A stretch of 64,000 nucleotides of DNA, from positions 58,733,321-58,797,320 of the forward strand of contig NC_059075.1 of NCBI RefSeq assembly GCF_020497125.1, read 5' to 3'. This document shows, one piece after another, positions 11,394 to 23,158 of this stretch; the stretch's first letter is position 1, and every line of letters starts with the position of its first letter. This stretch comes from Mauremys mutica (Eukaryota; Chordata; Testudines; Geoemydidae). The notes beneath the pieces were generated by a model. It did not search any database. It had not been told where the DNA came from and saw nothing but the letters and a program-made list of their open reading frames with translations. A program made the position numbers and the translations under genes.

Positions 11394-13100
11394 AATGGCA
11401 ATTGCCAATACAAGGTCTGCAGGATCCAGATCCTCTCCACCACTTTCATATACACACAATCACAGGAATAATTTCACCACCGCTAAACTGCAGCCACTTC
11501 TGAGGTGGAATGTGGCATACGATTAAAAGTTCACAGGAATACTGCAAAGTAGTTTAGAAAGGGAATTAAAATAGTGTATCTAATTGAAATTGCAGGACGG
11601 ATTTTAGACAGGTAAAATACAGTTAAATATTTTCATAATTGAAATTTGGTGAGAACAATAGTGTTAGCATCTTTACTCTTGCAAAAAGTGGTATGAATCT
11701 ACACTGACAAGTAGCCAGCACTGTAATGTAATCCTAAATAGGAAATTCTATGGTTATCTAAATATCTTAAATCTTTTAGTACGGATATCAGAATTTAATA
11801 TCACAAGCTCTTCAGATCACATCCAATAAACTGACTGTAAGCTGTCATCCTGGAGACAATGCTTCCCTCTTCCCCACCACCCTCCTTGAATTTGATCAAA
11901 GCCATTTGAGTTCTAGAGTAGGAAAAATGCCCATCCTAAAGAAATTGATTTGTGTAAGGCCTTTTACCATTAGTTAAATCCCTGCATATTGAGATTACCG
12001 ATATATTTTACAGTAATGGTATAAGACACTATCTTACAACAAGGTGACCAGTGTTTTTAGACCAATAAGAAGATTATGATGTTATTTTTAGGTGGGAAAA
12101 AATACATCCAATGATATAAACAGAAAATGGCAGAATACTTGTAGGAATACTTTATATCCGACAGGGAAATGAGAAATGCCCGAACAACTTATTGACTTTA
12201 CAGTTTTCAGATTATTCATTAAAAAAATACTTTCTTAGGAAATAGTTAAGGTTGCAGCAATGGAGCCTACTTAACACCCAGATAATATATCATCATCTTC
12301 ACAGAATTATTAAACATGACCTCAAAAGTCTGAAATGAGCAGTAAAGGGCTACAGACACATCTCTCTAAGTTATTTAAGCACTCTGCCTTTCCCTGTCCC
12401 CCATGTCCTCAACACACCTCTACTGGTCCCCCAGAGTCTGCTCATTCACACTCTACACTTTGGAGGTCCTTGCACTTCCTTCACAAACAGCCCAGTATCC
12501 TATCCCTCCCATAGTTCCCCCATCTTTTTACCAGGAGACCTGACTCCATTTCACCCGTCTCTGTGCCCACTATCTTATGACCTTCCTGGTTTCCTACCTT
12601 TCTCCTTGGCCCTCTCCCAGATTGCTATCCCTCTGAATTTTCCCTGTTTGTCTACCAACAAATCAATGGCTTCCCAAAACGTTTTGCTTAGCCCAAAAGC
12701 TGGAGTCAGAAGGAGGTCAGTTTACATCTATAAATATTTTTATTTATAAACAATGATCTTTATACACTTAAAAACAACTCTTTATAGGAAAAAGACACTT
12801 CTCAGCACAGCCAGCAAAACAAAACATATCTGGGGTTTCTAGGTCAAGTCATTTTGGAGATATCATGAGCCAAACTTTAGAATAACTTTTAAAAGTAAAC
12901 TATGGGCTACATTTTCAAAACCCCATAACTTTAAACCTGAGGAGTCTGATTAGTTACAAAACTTCTCAGAGTAGCGTTTTCCTGGGATGATATGAGGAAT
13001 TCAAAATTGCAAGCAGGTGGCTTTCTCTTTAGTAAAACTGGGGACTGGGAGTAGAAAATTAGGCTTATAATAGGGCGCTACGATTAGCCTTAACCATAGA
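11394..13100. other. Unannotated stretch with a pyrimidine-rich tract
   Basis: 11394-12350 shows nothing. 12350-12660 is pyrimidine-rich, with repeated CCCT/TCCC blocks, and resembles the complement of the purine-rich tract at 25140-25700. It may be a piece of that repeat, inverted. 12660-13100 shows nothing clear. Confidence 0.4.
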
Positions 13101-13104
13101 ATCT

Positions 13105-13665
13105 TCAAAGGATCTTGTGGCTTTGGCACTGCATTGGGACTCAGGAGATCTGGGTGCAATTCCCAGCTCTGCTATAGATTTCCAAAGTGTCCATAAGCGA
13201 GTCACTTATTCACTGTGTTTTAGCCTCACCCCACCACATGTACCATCTATAAAATGAGGAAAATGAGATTTCCTTTGTCAATCCTGTCTTTTTATTGCTG
13301 GGGCAGGGGCTGTGTTTGTACAATGCCTAGCACCAGAAACGCTGACTTCCCCAGTTCCCGGGGAGTGCTTGAGCCCCGCTCTGCCCCAAGGCCCGCCCCC
13401 ACTCCACCCCTTCCTCCAAGCCCCCACCTCCACCCCTTCCCACTCCTCCCCCCACCAGTGCTTTCTGCATGCCGCTGAACAGGTGGGAGGCGCTGGGAGG
13501 GAGAGGGAGGAGCTGATCAGCAGGGCTGCCAGTGGGTGCTGAGCACCCACTATTTTTTTCCCATGGGTGCTCCAGGCTAGAGCCCCCATGGAGTCAGCAC
13601 CTATGCCTAGCACAATGAGGACCAATGTCAACTGAGGCCTCTAGCTGCTACTCTATAGTTATTCA
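13105..13665 (+). repeat. MIR/CORE-SINE split by a hAT MITE
   Basis: The left part, 13105-13333, has GGGACTCAGGAGATCTGGGT, CAATTCCCAGCTCTGC (B-box region), GAGTCACTTATTCACTGTG and ATCTATAAAATGAGG. The right part resumes at 13614 with the tail AATGAGGACCAATGTC. The 272-bp insertion at 13334-13605 duplicated CCTAGCAC of the SINE tail. Confidence 0.75.
13334..13605. mobile_element. hAT MITE, 272 bp, with 8-bp target duplication
   Basis: Flanked by a perfect 8-bp duplication CCTAGCAC at 13326-13333 and 13606-13613. Ends: CAGAAACGCTGACTTCC at left and GGAGTCAGCACCTATG at right, imperfect inverted repeats over about 16 bp. Non-coding, GC-rich interior. The 8-bp duplication and CA...TG ends point to hAT. 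Confidence 0.85.
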
Positions 13666-13839
13666 TATTTCAGAAACCGTCATTGATCCAAAATTTCACC
13701 AGATAACACTATAAACATTCATAATGTGACTAATCATATTATGAGTTTAATATTATCTATAACACTATGACTGTTTAATATTATTAGAGCCAGTAATGCT
13801 GCCTATTATGAATGTTGTCCAAAACTTCCCATTGTAAGA

Positions 13840-14170
13840 CCTTGTTTTCAGTTGCTTATAACTTTGCCAAACTTTAACCATTTGAACTGAAACCTTCCAT
13901 GGTAGGTGTTTGCCTCAGGCTGAAGTTTTCTGGGCAAGTTTACTGTTCCTGTGAAAATTTGCCAAAATTAGACCACGTTATAAGCTTCTGGAAAAATCTC
14001 AGTTCTCACATGTTCAGTAGAGACTTGTAAGAGCTTGGCAGCTAAATTCTCTGAAGTCCATCAGCGCTTGAGCACAATCTGTCCTCTCACAGCTTTTACG
14101 TTTTGACTAGACTGTGTCTGACTCAGCATGCTCCATCCAGGGTCTGCAGGATTAGAGCCAGACTCTTCCC
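13840..14170. repeat. Interspersed repeat of unknown class, copy 1
   Basis: Shares the ordered motifs GCTTATAACTTTGCCA, GTGTTTGCCTCAGGCTGAA, TCAGTAGAGAC and CAGCTAAATTC with 24605-25030, both in plus orientation. Two matching copies show that it is dispersed. No coding motif or terminal structure is visible. Confidence 0.6.
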
Positions 14171-14600
14171 CAAATTGCTCCTTTTAGCAGCCAGATTCAA
14201 TGAGTTGGCATTTTCCAGCAGAAGTCTGTTTCCTGACTGTCTCTAATGACAAAGCATATGCGTAAGGGGGCCAAATTAAGGTTGCACAGGCATTTCCTAA
14301 TGTTTGAGTGCTCACTTTTGCAAACTTCAGAAGTAAACGGCAACAAAATTGGGGCTGCCCATGCTTGGCTCCCACCAGGCTGAATGGTTTACTTTTCCCA
14401 AGGCTGAATGCCAAGGATCAAATGGGCTCCTAAACCTTAAATATGTTCATCTTGGTAAGGAGTGGGAGCAAGTGAGATGTCAGCAGCTGGATACGAGCCA
14501 CTAGCAGACAGAGAGACACAGGAACTGCAGCACACAGGCTTTCCCTCCAAGCCCAGAGATGGGAGTAAGCTGGATCTACCTGAGCTATGGCTAGAAAGGT
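14170..14600. other. Unannotated stretch
   Basis: Possibly the continuation of the repeat at 13840. Not resolved. Confidence 0.35.
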
Positions 14601-14615
14601 TAATCTTAGATAATG

Positions 14616-14647
<32 letters not shown>

Positions 14648-14648
14648 A
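14616..14648. repeat. (TA)n(TG)n microsatellite
   Basis: A TA run passes into a TG run, about 33 bp in all. Confidence 0.9.
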
Positions 14649-14858
14649 TGTCTTGTTTTAACCTGTTTTCCTAAATGCGGTGTTCTTTTTGGCAAATAAA
14701 GGCTACTTTGTTTTGAAGAAGCTGGTTTTGAGTTACTTCAATCAGCTGCAGTCACAGGTCCCTGGAGGTAACCGGCCTAAATATGTCAAACTCAGGAGGT
14801 GCTGTCAGGTTAATACTGTCAATTAAGAGGAGGTCTGGAGCCCAGAGATCCTATCTCA

Positions 14859-15207
14859 GGGTAGGTTTACACGTATGGTGGCTTGTAGAGTACAGTGACT
14901 GCACACCCGGCTAGCATGGGTATAAACAGTAGTATAGACAGTGAGGCACTACTTAGGCAAGTAGAGTACAGACACACTAGAACCCTAGGGTATATATCCT
15001 ACATGGCTCTCTACATGACCACGCAGTGACTCCTTCATCTCCATTGCTATTTTTAGCAGTGTGGCCTCCCCACTGCAGTGAAAGACTCCAGAGCTTTTCT
15101 CCACTGCCTCACATTTCCTTGCCATGTGTAGCATGGTAGGAGACTGCCTTTCAGTGTGGTGTGTAGCTACACTTATCCTGCATACGTCCACAAGTGTAGA
15201 CAAGACC
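14859..15207. mobile_element. Harbinger-type MITE, 349 bp
   Basis: The left end GGGTAGGTTTACACGTATG faces a right end AAGTGTAGACAAGACC. The flanks are TCA and TTA, a possible 3-bp duplication with one change. It shares the GTCTACAC-type terminus with the other Harbinger elements here. Non-coding. Confidence 0.6.
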
Positions 15208-15394
15208 TTAGAGTGGTTCCATGCAGAGGAGTTGTTTGTCTCTTGAGGGGTGCCCACAAGCATGACTGAAAGCAGTCTAAAGCACACCACACCCTAACCC
15301 ATGACACTAGGACGAGGTATTTCAAAAATATCATAAGCCAAAAAAGCAGTAAAGAAACTTCAGAAGTAAACTGCAACAATTTTTTCAAAGCACC

Positions 15395-15465
15395 ATGGAT
15401 GTGTTGAAGTCAATGGGAATTTTGCCATTGATTTCAGTGGAGCCAGGAATTCACCCCATAATTTT
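15395..15465. repeat. Short palindromic MITE fragment
   Basis: GAAGTCAATGGGAATTTTGC faces GCCATTGATTTCAGTGG, a hairpin-like pair found in abundant turtle MITEs. Confidence 0.45.
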
Positions 15466-15469
15466 ACGA

Positions 15470-16790
15470 CTCTGCATGATTTTTATCTATGGAGCAATTA
15501 CTCCACTCCACAGTAATCCTGTGCTTCGCTTCTTATGTCATTAACATTCTGAATGTTTGATTAGAGGAGGTAATAGATTTTTTGTCATACCTAGCACTCC
15601 GACTTTTCAAGATCCCTTGAAAACAAAAGAGACGCGAGTTTTAGAAGATCCCAGAACTTGGGCTGCAGAAATAAATCTGCTTTGTGCTGACATATTTTCA
15701 GAGAGCTGTTGTACCACTTGTAGTCAAAATTTCTGTATCTTCATTAAAAGGCTTTAGCAAAACCTATATTTACCAAACCAACTTATGCTGCGGATGGCCA
15801 GCACTAGACCCACACTACTTATTCAGGAGGGATGACAGGTGACTCAAGTATTCATAGGTGCCTTCATTCCCTGCACATGGTGGACAGGGTCTCAACAATG
15901 GCCTCAGCTGAGGTAGATTGAAAAGGCAAGACAAGGGAGTGGCTGCAAGATCTATATTTTTACCCATAACTTTATTAATCTATGCCACTGGTGCAAAAGA
16001 GCTGTAGCTGCTCTTCTCTCACGTCAACCAGAACAAGAGTTGCTGGGGCTGTACTACAGACCAGCACCTTAGCTCCAAGTTATGGTGAGCACTTTGATCC
16101 CCCCGCCCCCCATTACTCCACTCACAGAAGCACTAACTGCTTGATTTTTATGTGAATAAAGTGGACTTTACTCTGAGGATTAACAGCTAAATTAACTGGA
16201 ACACTGGTAGTCTGTAAGGATAGTATCATGACTTGTTGCTTGTAGGTACAGTACTCGCCATCACCGTTATATTGTGATTTTGTTGGCACCAGGCTAGGAT
16301 TTTAGATTAAATACAGACTGATTTATGGTTCAATGGCTTGACTATTTCATGCTTGTTTGCACTGAGAAGAACTGAAGGTAACCTGTTAAGAGAGTTATGA
16401 GAAATGGACAGAAGAAAATATCTTTGTTCTTCTGATCATTGTTTAGAAAGAAAAAAATCTTGCAATACTGTATAAAGAATCATTGTGCCTCAGAGTGGTG
16501 TTAAGCAACAAGAAACGAATACCTGAACTATTGCCAGTTACTCACTGAAAGGAACTAGTGGCTAGAAAAGATAGGATATTCTGCTCATTTGGAAAATGAC
16601 CGGTGAGCTTAGCCTATCTCCTTCTCATGCTGTTCTCCAGATGCATACATAATAAATTTTACATTGTCTGGGGGAATAGGCTGCATTATATCACAATAAT
16701 GAATTTGGGCCTACCCCACCAACATCTTCTTGAATTTTTTCCCTTTGTTCCTATCTATCACAGTATAATGAAAAGTGAACATCAGTTTTG
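15470..16790. other. Unannotated stretch
   Basis: No recognisable feature. Confidence 0.45.
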
Positions 16791-16875
16791 GACCTCAATT
16801 CAGAAAAGCACTTAAACACATTCTTCACTTTAAGCCTGTACTTAAGTGGTTTGCTGAGCTAAGGTGGTCTTAAGT

Positions 16876-17735
16876 GAGAGTTGCCAACTTTCTGACTGCA
16901 GAAAACCAAACACCCTTGCCCCACCCCCTGCCCAGAGGCTCCACCCTGCCCTGCCCCTTCTCTGAGGCCCCACCCAACATTCACTCAATCTCCCCCACCC
17001 ACATCATTTGCTCTCCCACACCCTCACTCATTTTCACCAGGCTTGGGTAAGGGGTTGGGGTGTGGGAATGGGTATTGGCTCCAGGGTGGGGCCAGAAATG
17101 AGGGGTTCAGGGTGTGGGAGGGGGCTCCAGGCTGGGGCAGGGGGTTGGAGTGCAGAGGGGAGTGGGGGCTCCAGCTAGGGGTGTGGGCTGTGGGGCTAGG
17201 GATGAGGGGTTTGGGGTGCAGGAAGGGGCTCTGGGCTGTTGCCAAGGGGTTCAGCATGAAGGAGGGGGTGCGGACTCTGGGAGAGAGTTTGGGTGTGGGA
17301 AGGGGCACAGGGCTGGGGCAGACAGTTGGGGTGCAGGAGGGGGTCCATGTTCTGGGAGGGAGTTTGGGGGCAGGACAGGGTTCAGAGCTGTGGTAGGGAT
17401 GCAGGAGGGGTTCAGGGTGCAGGCTCCAGGCAGCGCTTAGCTCAGGCAGCTCCCAGAAGCAGCAGACATTTCCTTGTAGCTCCTAGGTGAAGGCGCGGCT
17501 GGGTGGATCTGCACACTGCCCCTGTCCGCAGGTGCCACCTCCACCGCTCCCATTAGCCGCGGTTCCCGGGACCCTAGGATCTGGATATGCCAGCCACTTC
17601 TGGGAGCCACATGGAGCCAGGGAGCCTGCCTTAGCCCCACTGCGCTGCTGACTGGACTTTTAATGGCCCAGTCAGCAGTGCTGATCGGAGCCAACCAGGC
17701 ATTCCAATCGAAAACTGGACGCCTGGCAACCCTGG
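16876..17735. mobile_element. GC-rich non-autonomous element with TTGCCA ends and internal minisatellite
   Basis: The left end AGAGTTGCCAACTTTC and right end GCCTGGCAACCCT are short inverted matches (TTGCCA/TGGCAA). The centre, 17041-17430, is a degenerate G-rich minisatellite. I remember this as a frequent turtle repeat. Superfamily uncertain, and the ORFs in three phases are products of the minisatellite. Confidence 0.5.
17041..17430. repeat. G-rich degenerate minisatellite
   Basis: Recurring blocks such as GGGGTGCAGGAGGGG, CTGGGAGGGAGTTTGGG and GGGCTGGGGCAG, in irregular arrangement, make up almost 400 bp. The G runs on the plus strand could form quadruplexes; this is inferred from composition only. 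Confidence 0.75.
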
Positions 17736-17814
17736 TGTACTTAACTTCCATTAAAACCGTATGACTTAAGCATGTGCTTAAGTGCTTGGATCTCTGGAAG
17801 CTGGGTTTCAAATT

Positions 17815-19330
17815 AATTAATGACTTTTTTCTGTTATAAAAGAGGAGTTTATAAGCCCTGTACATTTCCTTTGGAAAAATATTGTTTAAAATGAAAGTAT
17901 TCCTTGGTGAGGCTTCTGCATGTACCAAGAGCCTCAGAAAAGAGCTGCATTCTAAATCGTTGGTTTGGCCCAAGTACTGGCACGAGAGCTCAGAGCACAG
18001 CACAGTGTTTTCAACCACACATTTTTTCCATTAATAAGTAGCACAGCTAAAAATTCTCCTGAGCCAGGGGAAGGCTGGAATACTGGATTATAACAGGTAG
18101 TGTGACCCAGGTAAAGAATCTGATGGAAATTTGAGATTATCTGTAGGTGCTGGAATTTAAAGGAAGGAATATTCTTTGTAGAGTGAAGAATTGTGGGAAA
18201 ACTGCCTTAAGGGATAAGAGCCCAGATCTCTTTAAATACCACATAGGAGAAAGAGGTAATGCAAGAAGGTTGTGATAAAATGGAGTAAGGAGATATATAA
18301 TAGGATTCTTTCTTCAATCTTCTGCATCATCCAGGGGATTATTTCTGAGTCCAAGATCCTCAGAAGTATTTAGGTGCCTATTGAAATCAGTGGAAATCAG
18401 GCACATCTACTGAAGGCTATGTGCTTTCACAGTAGTCACTCCTAATTTAAGATGAAGAATATTAATAACTGGGAATGATGCACAAGATGGAAAGAGTCTG
18501 GCTGGGCTCTCAGAGCCAAGGATTAATCAACTGGCTTTTAGGAAGAAAAACAAAACACCACAATACCACACACATTTGTAAACTGAGCACATTTGAAATC
18601 ACTGGTGCACAACAAACATGGGACCCCATGACACTGTTTTTACATAATCACTTTTCAAAGTAGAACCTGTGAGATCGGACAAAGGGATACGAGTTTATCT
18701 GAATGAATTTTGTTTAAAAATATTTAAAACAATAGAGTATTAAAAATAGTAATTTCACCTTTGATTAAACACATATGTTTTTAGGAAAGGTTCATTTTGC
18801 TCATGATATTTTTTTTTAACTTTTGTTATTGTCAATTGTTATTTTCAGCAGATTTACTCTGTATCAGGAACAAGAGTAGAATCCTCAGAACCACAACCAG
18901 ATATTCTTTCTAGTCACTATACAATAGCTAATGAAAAATATGTATCCCGCGGGTGTCTGAGTGCAGTCTCTTACTAATAATTCTGTCATTATAATACCCT
19001 TGAAATTAGTCAGGACAGAGAGTTGTATTGAGAAATAGTCTAACACCTTCACTCCTGTTTTTGTATAGTCTGTGTAATTCCTACTGTCTGATGAATCATC
19101 CTACTCTGAGTCTGGAAGGAAGACAGAAAATCCAAGGGAGTGAATTGTTTTATCTTTAAAATTAGGCACTTGTAGGTAACCAAACTGATTGTCTAGAATC
19201 AGAGCTGGTTTCCCCTCCTCTTGCCATGCATTTTCCTCAGCCACTCCCTTGTTCTGGATCAATGAGGCTTGGCAGGGCTCACGAACAAGTTGCTTGGGAG
19301 CTATGCCAAGTCTGGCCAATTTGCCAGGAG
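17815..19330. other. Unannotated stretch
   Basis: Near 18360-18425 there is a weak piece of a GCCTATTGAAATCAGTGG-type MITE. Otherwise no recognisable feature. Confidence 0.4.
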
Positions 19331-19332
19331 TA

Positions 19333-20030
19333 GTAAGGGATACATGAAGGAACCCAGCTGTAATCCTAGACAAATCAGTGTGGGCATTTTCTAATCTTAC
19401 AATAAACAGTATTCTCCTGGATTATTCTCCCTTCTTTCCAGACTGGAAGCAGGAGGATTCATCAGATTACAGAGAGAGGAGCGGGACCCCTGTGATATTT
19501 GTGGATGCATTTTGGGGGGCACAGCTTCAAGGCATATCCATTGAGGCAGCTTACCCACAATTCTTCAATCTTATCTTCTTCACTAATACTGACAGCTACA
19601 GAAAATACTCTTGTGGTGAAATAAATTCATCTGACAGCCCAGGAAACAGAAATCCTCTATTCCCAGAACAGGAGCAGCACAAGCAATGGCTGCACAAGCT
19701 TCTCAAGAAGGTACCTGAATCCTGACATGTCAAGAGACCATCTTTAGAAAGTGAGCTAGCCTCTCTCCCCTGCATTATTTGATTTTTAACATCTCTGCTG
19801 AACTCAGAGCAGTGGTTTCATTTCAGAGGTTTCTGAGCTATGACAAGTATCATTAAGTCAGAGAGTTAGTGGCTGGTGAGTGATATACAGCAGGACACAG
19901 CTCTAATCCTAGATAAATCATTCAGAGTATATAGCTACATTGTAAAAAATAATTAATTACCCTCTCCCCCTAGGTTATTCTCTCCTCTGTCCAGCGAGAC
20001 AGCAAGATGAGTCATCAAATAAAGCAGAAT
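19333..20030 (+). repeat. Local direct duplication, two diverged copies
   Basis: 19345-19470 and 19884-20025 share an ordered set of motifs: CAGCT.TAATCCTAGA.AAATCA, then a gap, then TTATTCTC near TTCCAGACTGG/GTCCAGCGAGA, then A.GA.TCATCA.AT. The copies lie about 545 bp apart in the same orientation. The frame through 19378-19725 matches no family I know. Confidence 0.45.
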
Positions 20031-20172
20031 TTGCTCAGACTACATAAAAACGTGTAAATCTCATTGGAATATTTCTCAAGGCATTTCTTTATCCCAGATA
20101 GTCAAATTTTAAAAGTATTACACTTGCACAGGATTAATTGGGGCAGTTATCTGCAGCTTCCTGAAATTTAAA

Positions 20173-20322
20173 TACACCTCTACCTCGATATAACGCGTTA
20201 TATTGAACTTGCTTTGATCTGCCAGAGCACGCAGTCCCCACCTCCCCCCCAGAGCACTGCTTTACCACATTATATCCAAATTCGTGTTATATCGGGTCGC
20301 ATTATATCGGGGTAGAGGTGTA
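20173..20322 (-). mobile_element. Tigger-like MITE, copy 2
   Basis: 150 bp bounded by TACACCTCTACCTCGATATA and its inverse ending GGGGTAGAGGTGTA, on TA dinucleotides. It is inverted relative to the copy at 1482-1673: TTGAACTTGCTTTGATCTG here answers CAAGTTC of that copy. The ends are better preserved, so it is probably younger or less damaged. Confidence 0.85.
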
Positions 20323-20635
20323 TTTCAGAAGGAAGTAGGTATGATCCAATGACAAAGTACATATGATCCAACAGAGCAATTGAAAATTTTTTAGCTGAAT
20401 CAGAACACAATGTCATGCTTTGATGTTGGGAGTAGAGTCCGACCCTCCCAGGGGCATTCTCTGCATTCCACCTTCCAGGCAACCACTCCCATTGCCCTTC
20501 CCTGTGCAATCCATAGGAGAAAAGACTGAAGAGATTGGGACTACGTCATTTACTATATTCACCTCCTCTGTATAGACATAAAAAATTATTAATATCACAG
20601 GGAAAGCAAAATAGGCACTTCTGGAAATTAGGGCT

Positions 20636-21711
20636 GTCAAAAAGATTAATTGCACTGTTAAATAATAGAATACCATTTATTTAAATATTTTTGGATGTTT
20701 TCTACATTTTCAAATATATTGATTTCAATTACAACAAAAAATATAAAGTGTACAGTGCTCACTTTATATTTATTTTTATTACAAATATTTGCACTGTAAA
20801 AAACAAAAGAAATAGTATAGTGCAATTCACCAAATAGGACTGTAGTGCAATCTCTTTTTCATGAAAGTTGAACTTACAAATGTAGAATTATGTACAAAAT
20901 AAACTGCATTCAAAAATAAAACAATGTATTGTAACACTTTTAGAGCCTGCAAGTCCATTCAGTCCTCCTCCTTGTTCAGCCAATCGCTCAGACAAACAAG
21001 TTTTTTTTACATTTGCAGGAGATAATGCTGCCTGCTTCTTGTTTAAAATGTCACCTGAAAGTGAGAACAGGGGTTTGCATGGCACTGTTATAGCCGGTGT
21101 CACAAGATATTTACGTTCCAGATTTGCTAAAGATTCATATGTCCCTTCATGCTTCAACCACCATTCCAGAGGACATGCGTCCATGCTGATGATGGGTTCT
21201 ACTCGATAACAGTCCAAAGGAGTGTGGACAGATGCATGTTCATTTTCATTATCCGAGTCAGATGCCACCAGCAGAAGGTTGATTTTCTTTTTTGGTCATT
21301 CGGGTTTAGTAGTTTCTGCATTGGAGTGTTGCTCTTTTACGACTTCTGAAAGCATGCCCCTGATCAGATTTTGGAAGGAACTTGAGATTCTTAAATGTTG
21401 GGTCAAGTGCTGTAGCTATCTTTAGAAATCTCACATTGGTACCTTCTTTGTGTTTTGTCAAATCTGCAGTGAAAATGTTCTTAAAACGAACCACGTGTGC
21501 TGGGTCATCATCCCAGACTGCTATAACATGAAATATATGGCAGAATGTGGGTAAAACAGAGAAGGAGACATACAATTCTCCCCCAAGGAGTTCAGTCACA
21601 AATTTAATTTTTGGATGGAAGCATGTCCTCTGGAATGGTAGCCGAAGCACAAAGGAGCAAACAAACGTTTAGCATATCTGGCATGTAAATACCTGGCAAT
21701 GCCAGCTAAAA
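20636..21711 (-). mobile_element. hAT element relic with an inverted C-terminal duplication
   Basis: A possible left terminus TAGGGCTGTCAAA lies at 20636. AT-rich untranslated sequence runs to 20930, then the minus-strand transposase relic to about 21600. From 21616 to about 21711 part of the dimerisation-domain coding sequence appears again in plus orientation. I find no right terminus, so the element is truncated or rearranged. Confidence 0.65.
20888..21650 (-). pseudogene. hAT transposase pseudogene, C-terminal half
   Basis: Two minus-strand frames carry one protein relic. The upstream frame (21650-21306) includes FLKIATALDPTFKNLKFLPK, typical of the part of hAT transposases before the dimerisation domain. 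Its first dozen residues are an antisense artefact of the inverted copy. The downstream frame (21268-20888) includes ISMDACPLEWWLKHEGTY and then LFSLSGDILNKKQAALSP, the hAT C-terminal dimerisation domain (Dimer_Tnp_hAT). The two frames are in different phases, so there is at least one frameshift near 21270-21310. The N-terminal BED finger and most of the RNase-H-like catalytic region are absent. It cannot encode an active enzyme. A domesticated ZBED-type gene is unlikely, given the frameshift and the flanking AT-rich element sequence. Confidence 0.8.
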
Positions 21712-21719
21712 AGGTAGGA

Positions 21720-21980
21720 GCAGATTGGGAGAAATGATTATTCCCCTCTATTCAGCCTAACAGTGGCAGTAGGATTTGCCACTGGGTCAGTGGGGATCCT
21801 GACTGCAACACGCTGACCTATGCCCAGGCAGTGCTGCAGCCAGACTAGGGTCGGCTACCCCTGGGCCACTTCCTACCTCCCCCTCGGGGTGTACCTGGTC
21901 CTGTAGAGGGTTGTCCACATCGTCCAGGTAGAAGGCCTGCGGTAGTGCTGGCAGCTCCTCTGCGGTCAAGTCAACATACG
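21720..21980. other. GC-rich stretch of unknown origin
   Basis: Continues on the far side of the hAT MITE at 22290-22540 with similar GC-rich composition, so the MITE probably split one repeat. The minus-strand frame at 21787-21969 has no recognisable motif. Confidence 0.35.
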
Positions 21981-21988
21981 GCTCTGGC

Positions 21989-22281
21989 CAGGGGCGGCTC
22001 TAGGGATTTTGCTGCCTCAAGCATGGCAGGCAGGCTGCCGCAGGCGGTTTGCCTGCAGAGGGTCCGCTGGTCCCGCGGCTTCGGCAGCCGCCTGCGGGAG
22101 GTCCTCCAAAGCCGTGGGACCAGCGGACTCTCCGCAGGCATGCCTGCGGGAGATCCACCGAAGCTGTGAGACCAGCAGACCCTCCGCAGGCAAGCCGCCG
22201 GAGGCAGCCTGCCTGCCACCCTCGCGGCGCCGGCAGGGCGCCCCCCACAGCTTGGCGTGCTGGGGCCTGGAGCTGTCCCTG
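21989..22281. mobile_element. hAT MITE, 293 bp, with 8-bp target duplication
   Basis: A perfect duplication GCTCTGGC at 21981-21988 and 22282-22289 flanks ends CAGGGGCGGCTCTAG and (worn) CTGGAGCTGTCCCTG. The interior is GC-rich and has a long inverted repeat: GGTCCGCTGGTCCCGCGGCT faces CGTGGGACCAGCGGACTCTC. It belongs to the same family as the 170-bp copy at 33952-34121. Confidence 0.88.
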
Positions 22282-22539
22282 GCTCTGGCCAGTCCTCAGC
22301 CCCCAAGGGCTGGCAACAGTCTCCCAGCTTGGGAGCAAGCAGGAGGCATCTGGCTCCACCGGCAGCTGCAGCCCAACTGAGCTTTCAGACCTGCCTTTTA
22401 TACTTCTTGTCCCACCCACTGACTCTGGTGGGAGGGGTGAGCACAGCCTGGCTCTGCCCACCAGGGCTCAGTGAGGGGTTTCTCCCACTCCAGGTCCATA
22501 GGAGGCCAGTCCACCCCACTGCAGTCATCAATAAGTATA

Positions 22540-23146
22540 AATGTGCAATTGTGGAGACCTTCTAGTCAAAGGAATGTCAAGCAATTAGAGTATTATTCCA
22601 AATAGGCTATATATCAAAAGTTTATTTATATGATTGTGCAATCAGGAAGAAAATGCCATTTCTTTTTTTTAAGTGGGTCCTCGGAGTTATGGCTTCCAGA
22701 AGGGTATGTTTATTCATCCAAGAGTATGGTGACCTTAGCAATTGTCTCATCACATGTTGATAGATCATTTACTCAACATCTCAAAACTAGAGCAACTACT
22801 TAAAGAAAGGTACAGTATCCAATAAAACCAAGTAATTTTACACAACCATGAATGGCATGGGATAAAAAAAAAGATTATGTATTTTACTTGAATTTCATTT
22901 TCTCAGCTTTGAGTGTGACTATGTCTCACATTCTCTAAAACTAAACACAAGAATGTACTTTGAGACATAAGAGGCTGATGGTTTTAATAATGTGCTATTG
23001 ATCCTTTCACTTCTAAATCACTTGCTCATCTTTAGACTGCATCAGTAGTGACTAGTAATCATCTGTTGGCAGTTGTAATAAACAGGTGAAATTAGTTGGT
23101 GGATAAAGTCCACTCAGTGCATAAGGATCCACCTCAGAAAAGCCAC
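22540..23146. other. Unannotated stretch
   Basis: No recognisable feature. Confidence 0.45.
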
Positions 23147-23158
23147 CACTCACACTTG

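Larger units (their letters stand above)
16795..17810. repeat. CTTAA-rich MITE split by a GC-rich insertion
   Basis: The left half, 16795-16858, has AAAGCACTTAAACACATTC and ACTTTAAGCCTG. The right half, 17737-17810, has ACTTAAGCATGTGCTTAAGT. Together they resemble one palindromic MITE family, with the 0.86-kb insertion at 16876-17735 between them. The boundary duplication is not clear. Confidence 0.5.

Noticed and set aside
17043..17490. Glycine-rich protein frames
   Set aside because: Products of a G-rich minisatellite read in three phases.
21989..22474. Several frames of 100-150 codons on both strands
   Set aside because: Most of the span is a hAT MITE with an internal inverted repeat that keeps frames open in many phases.
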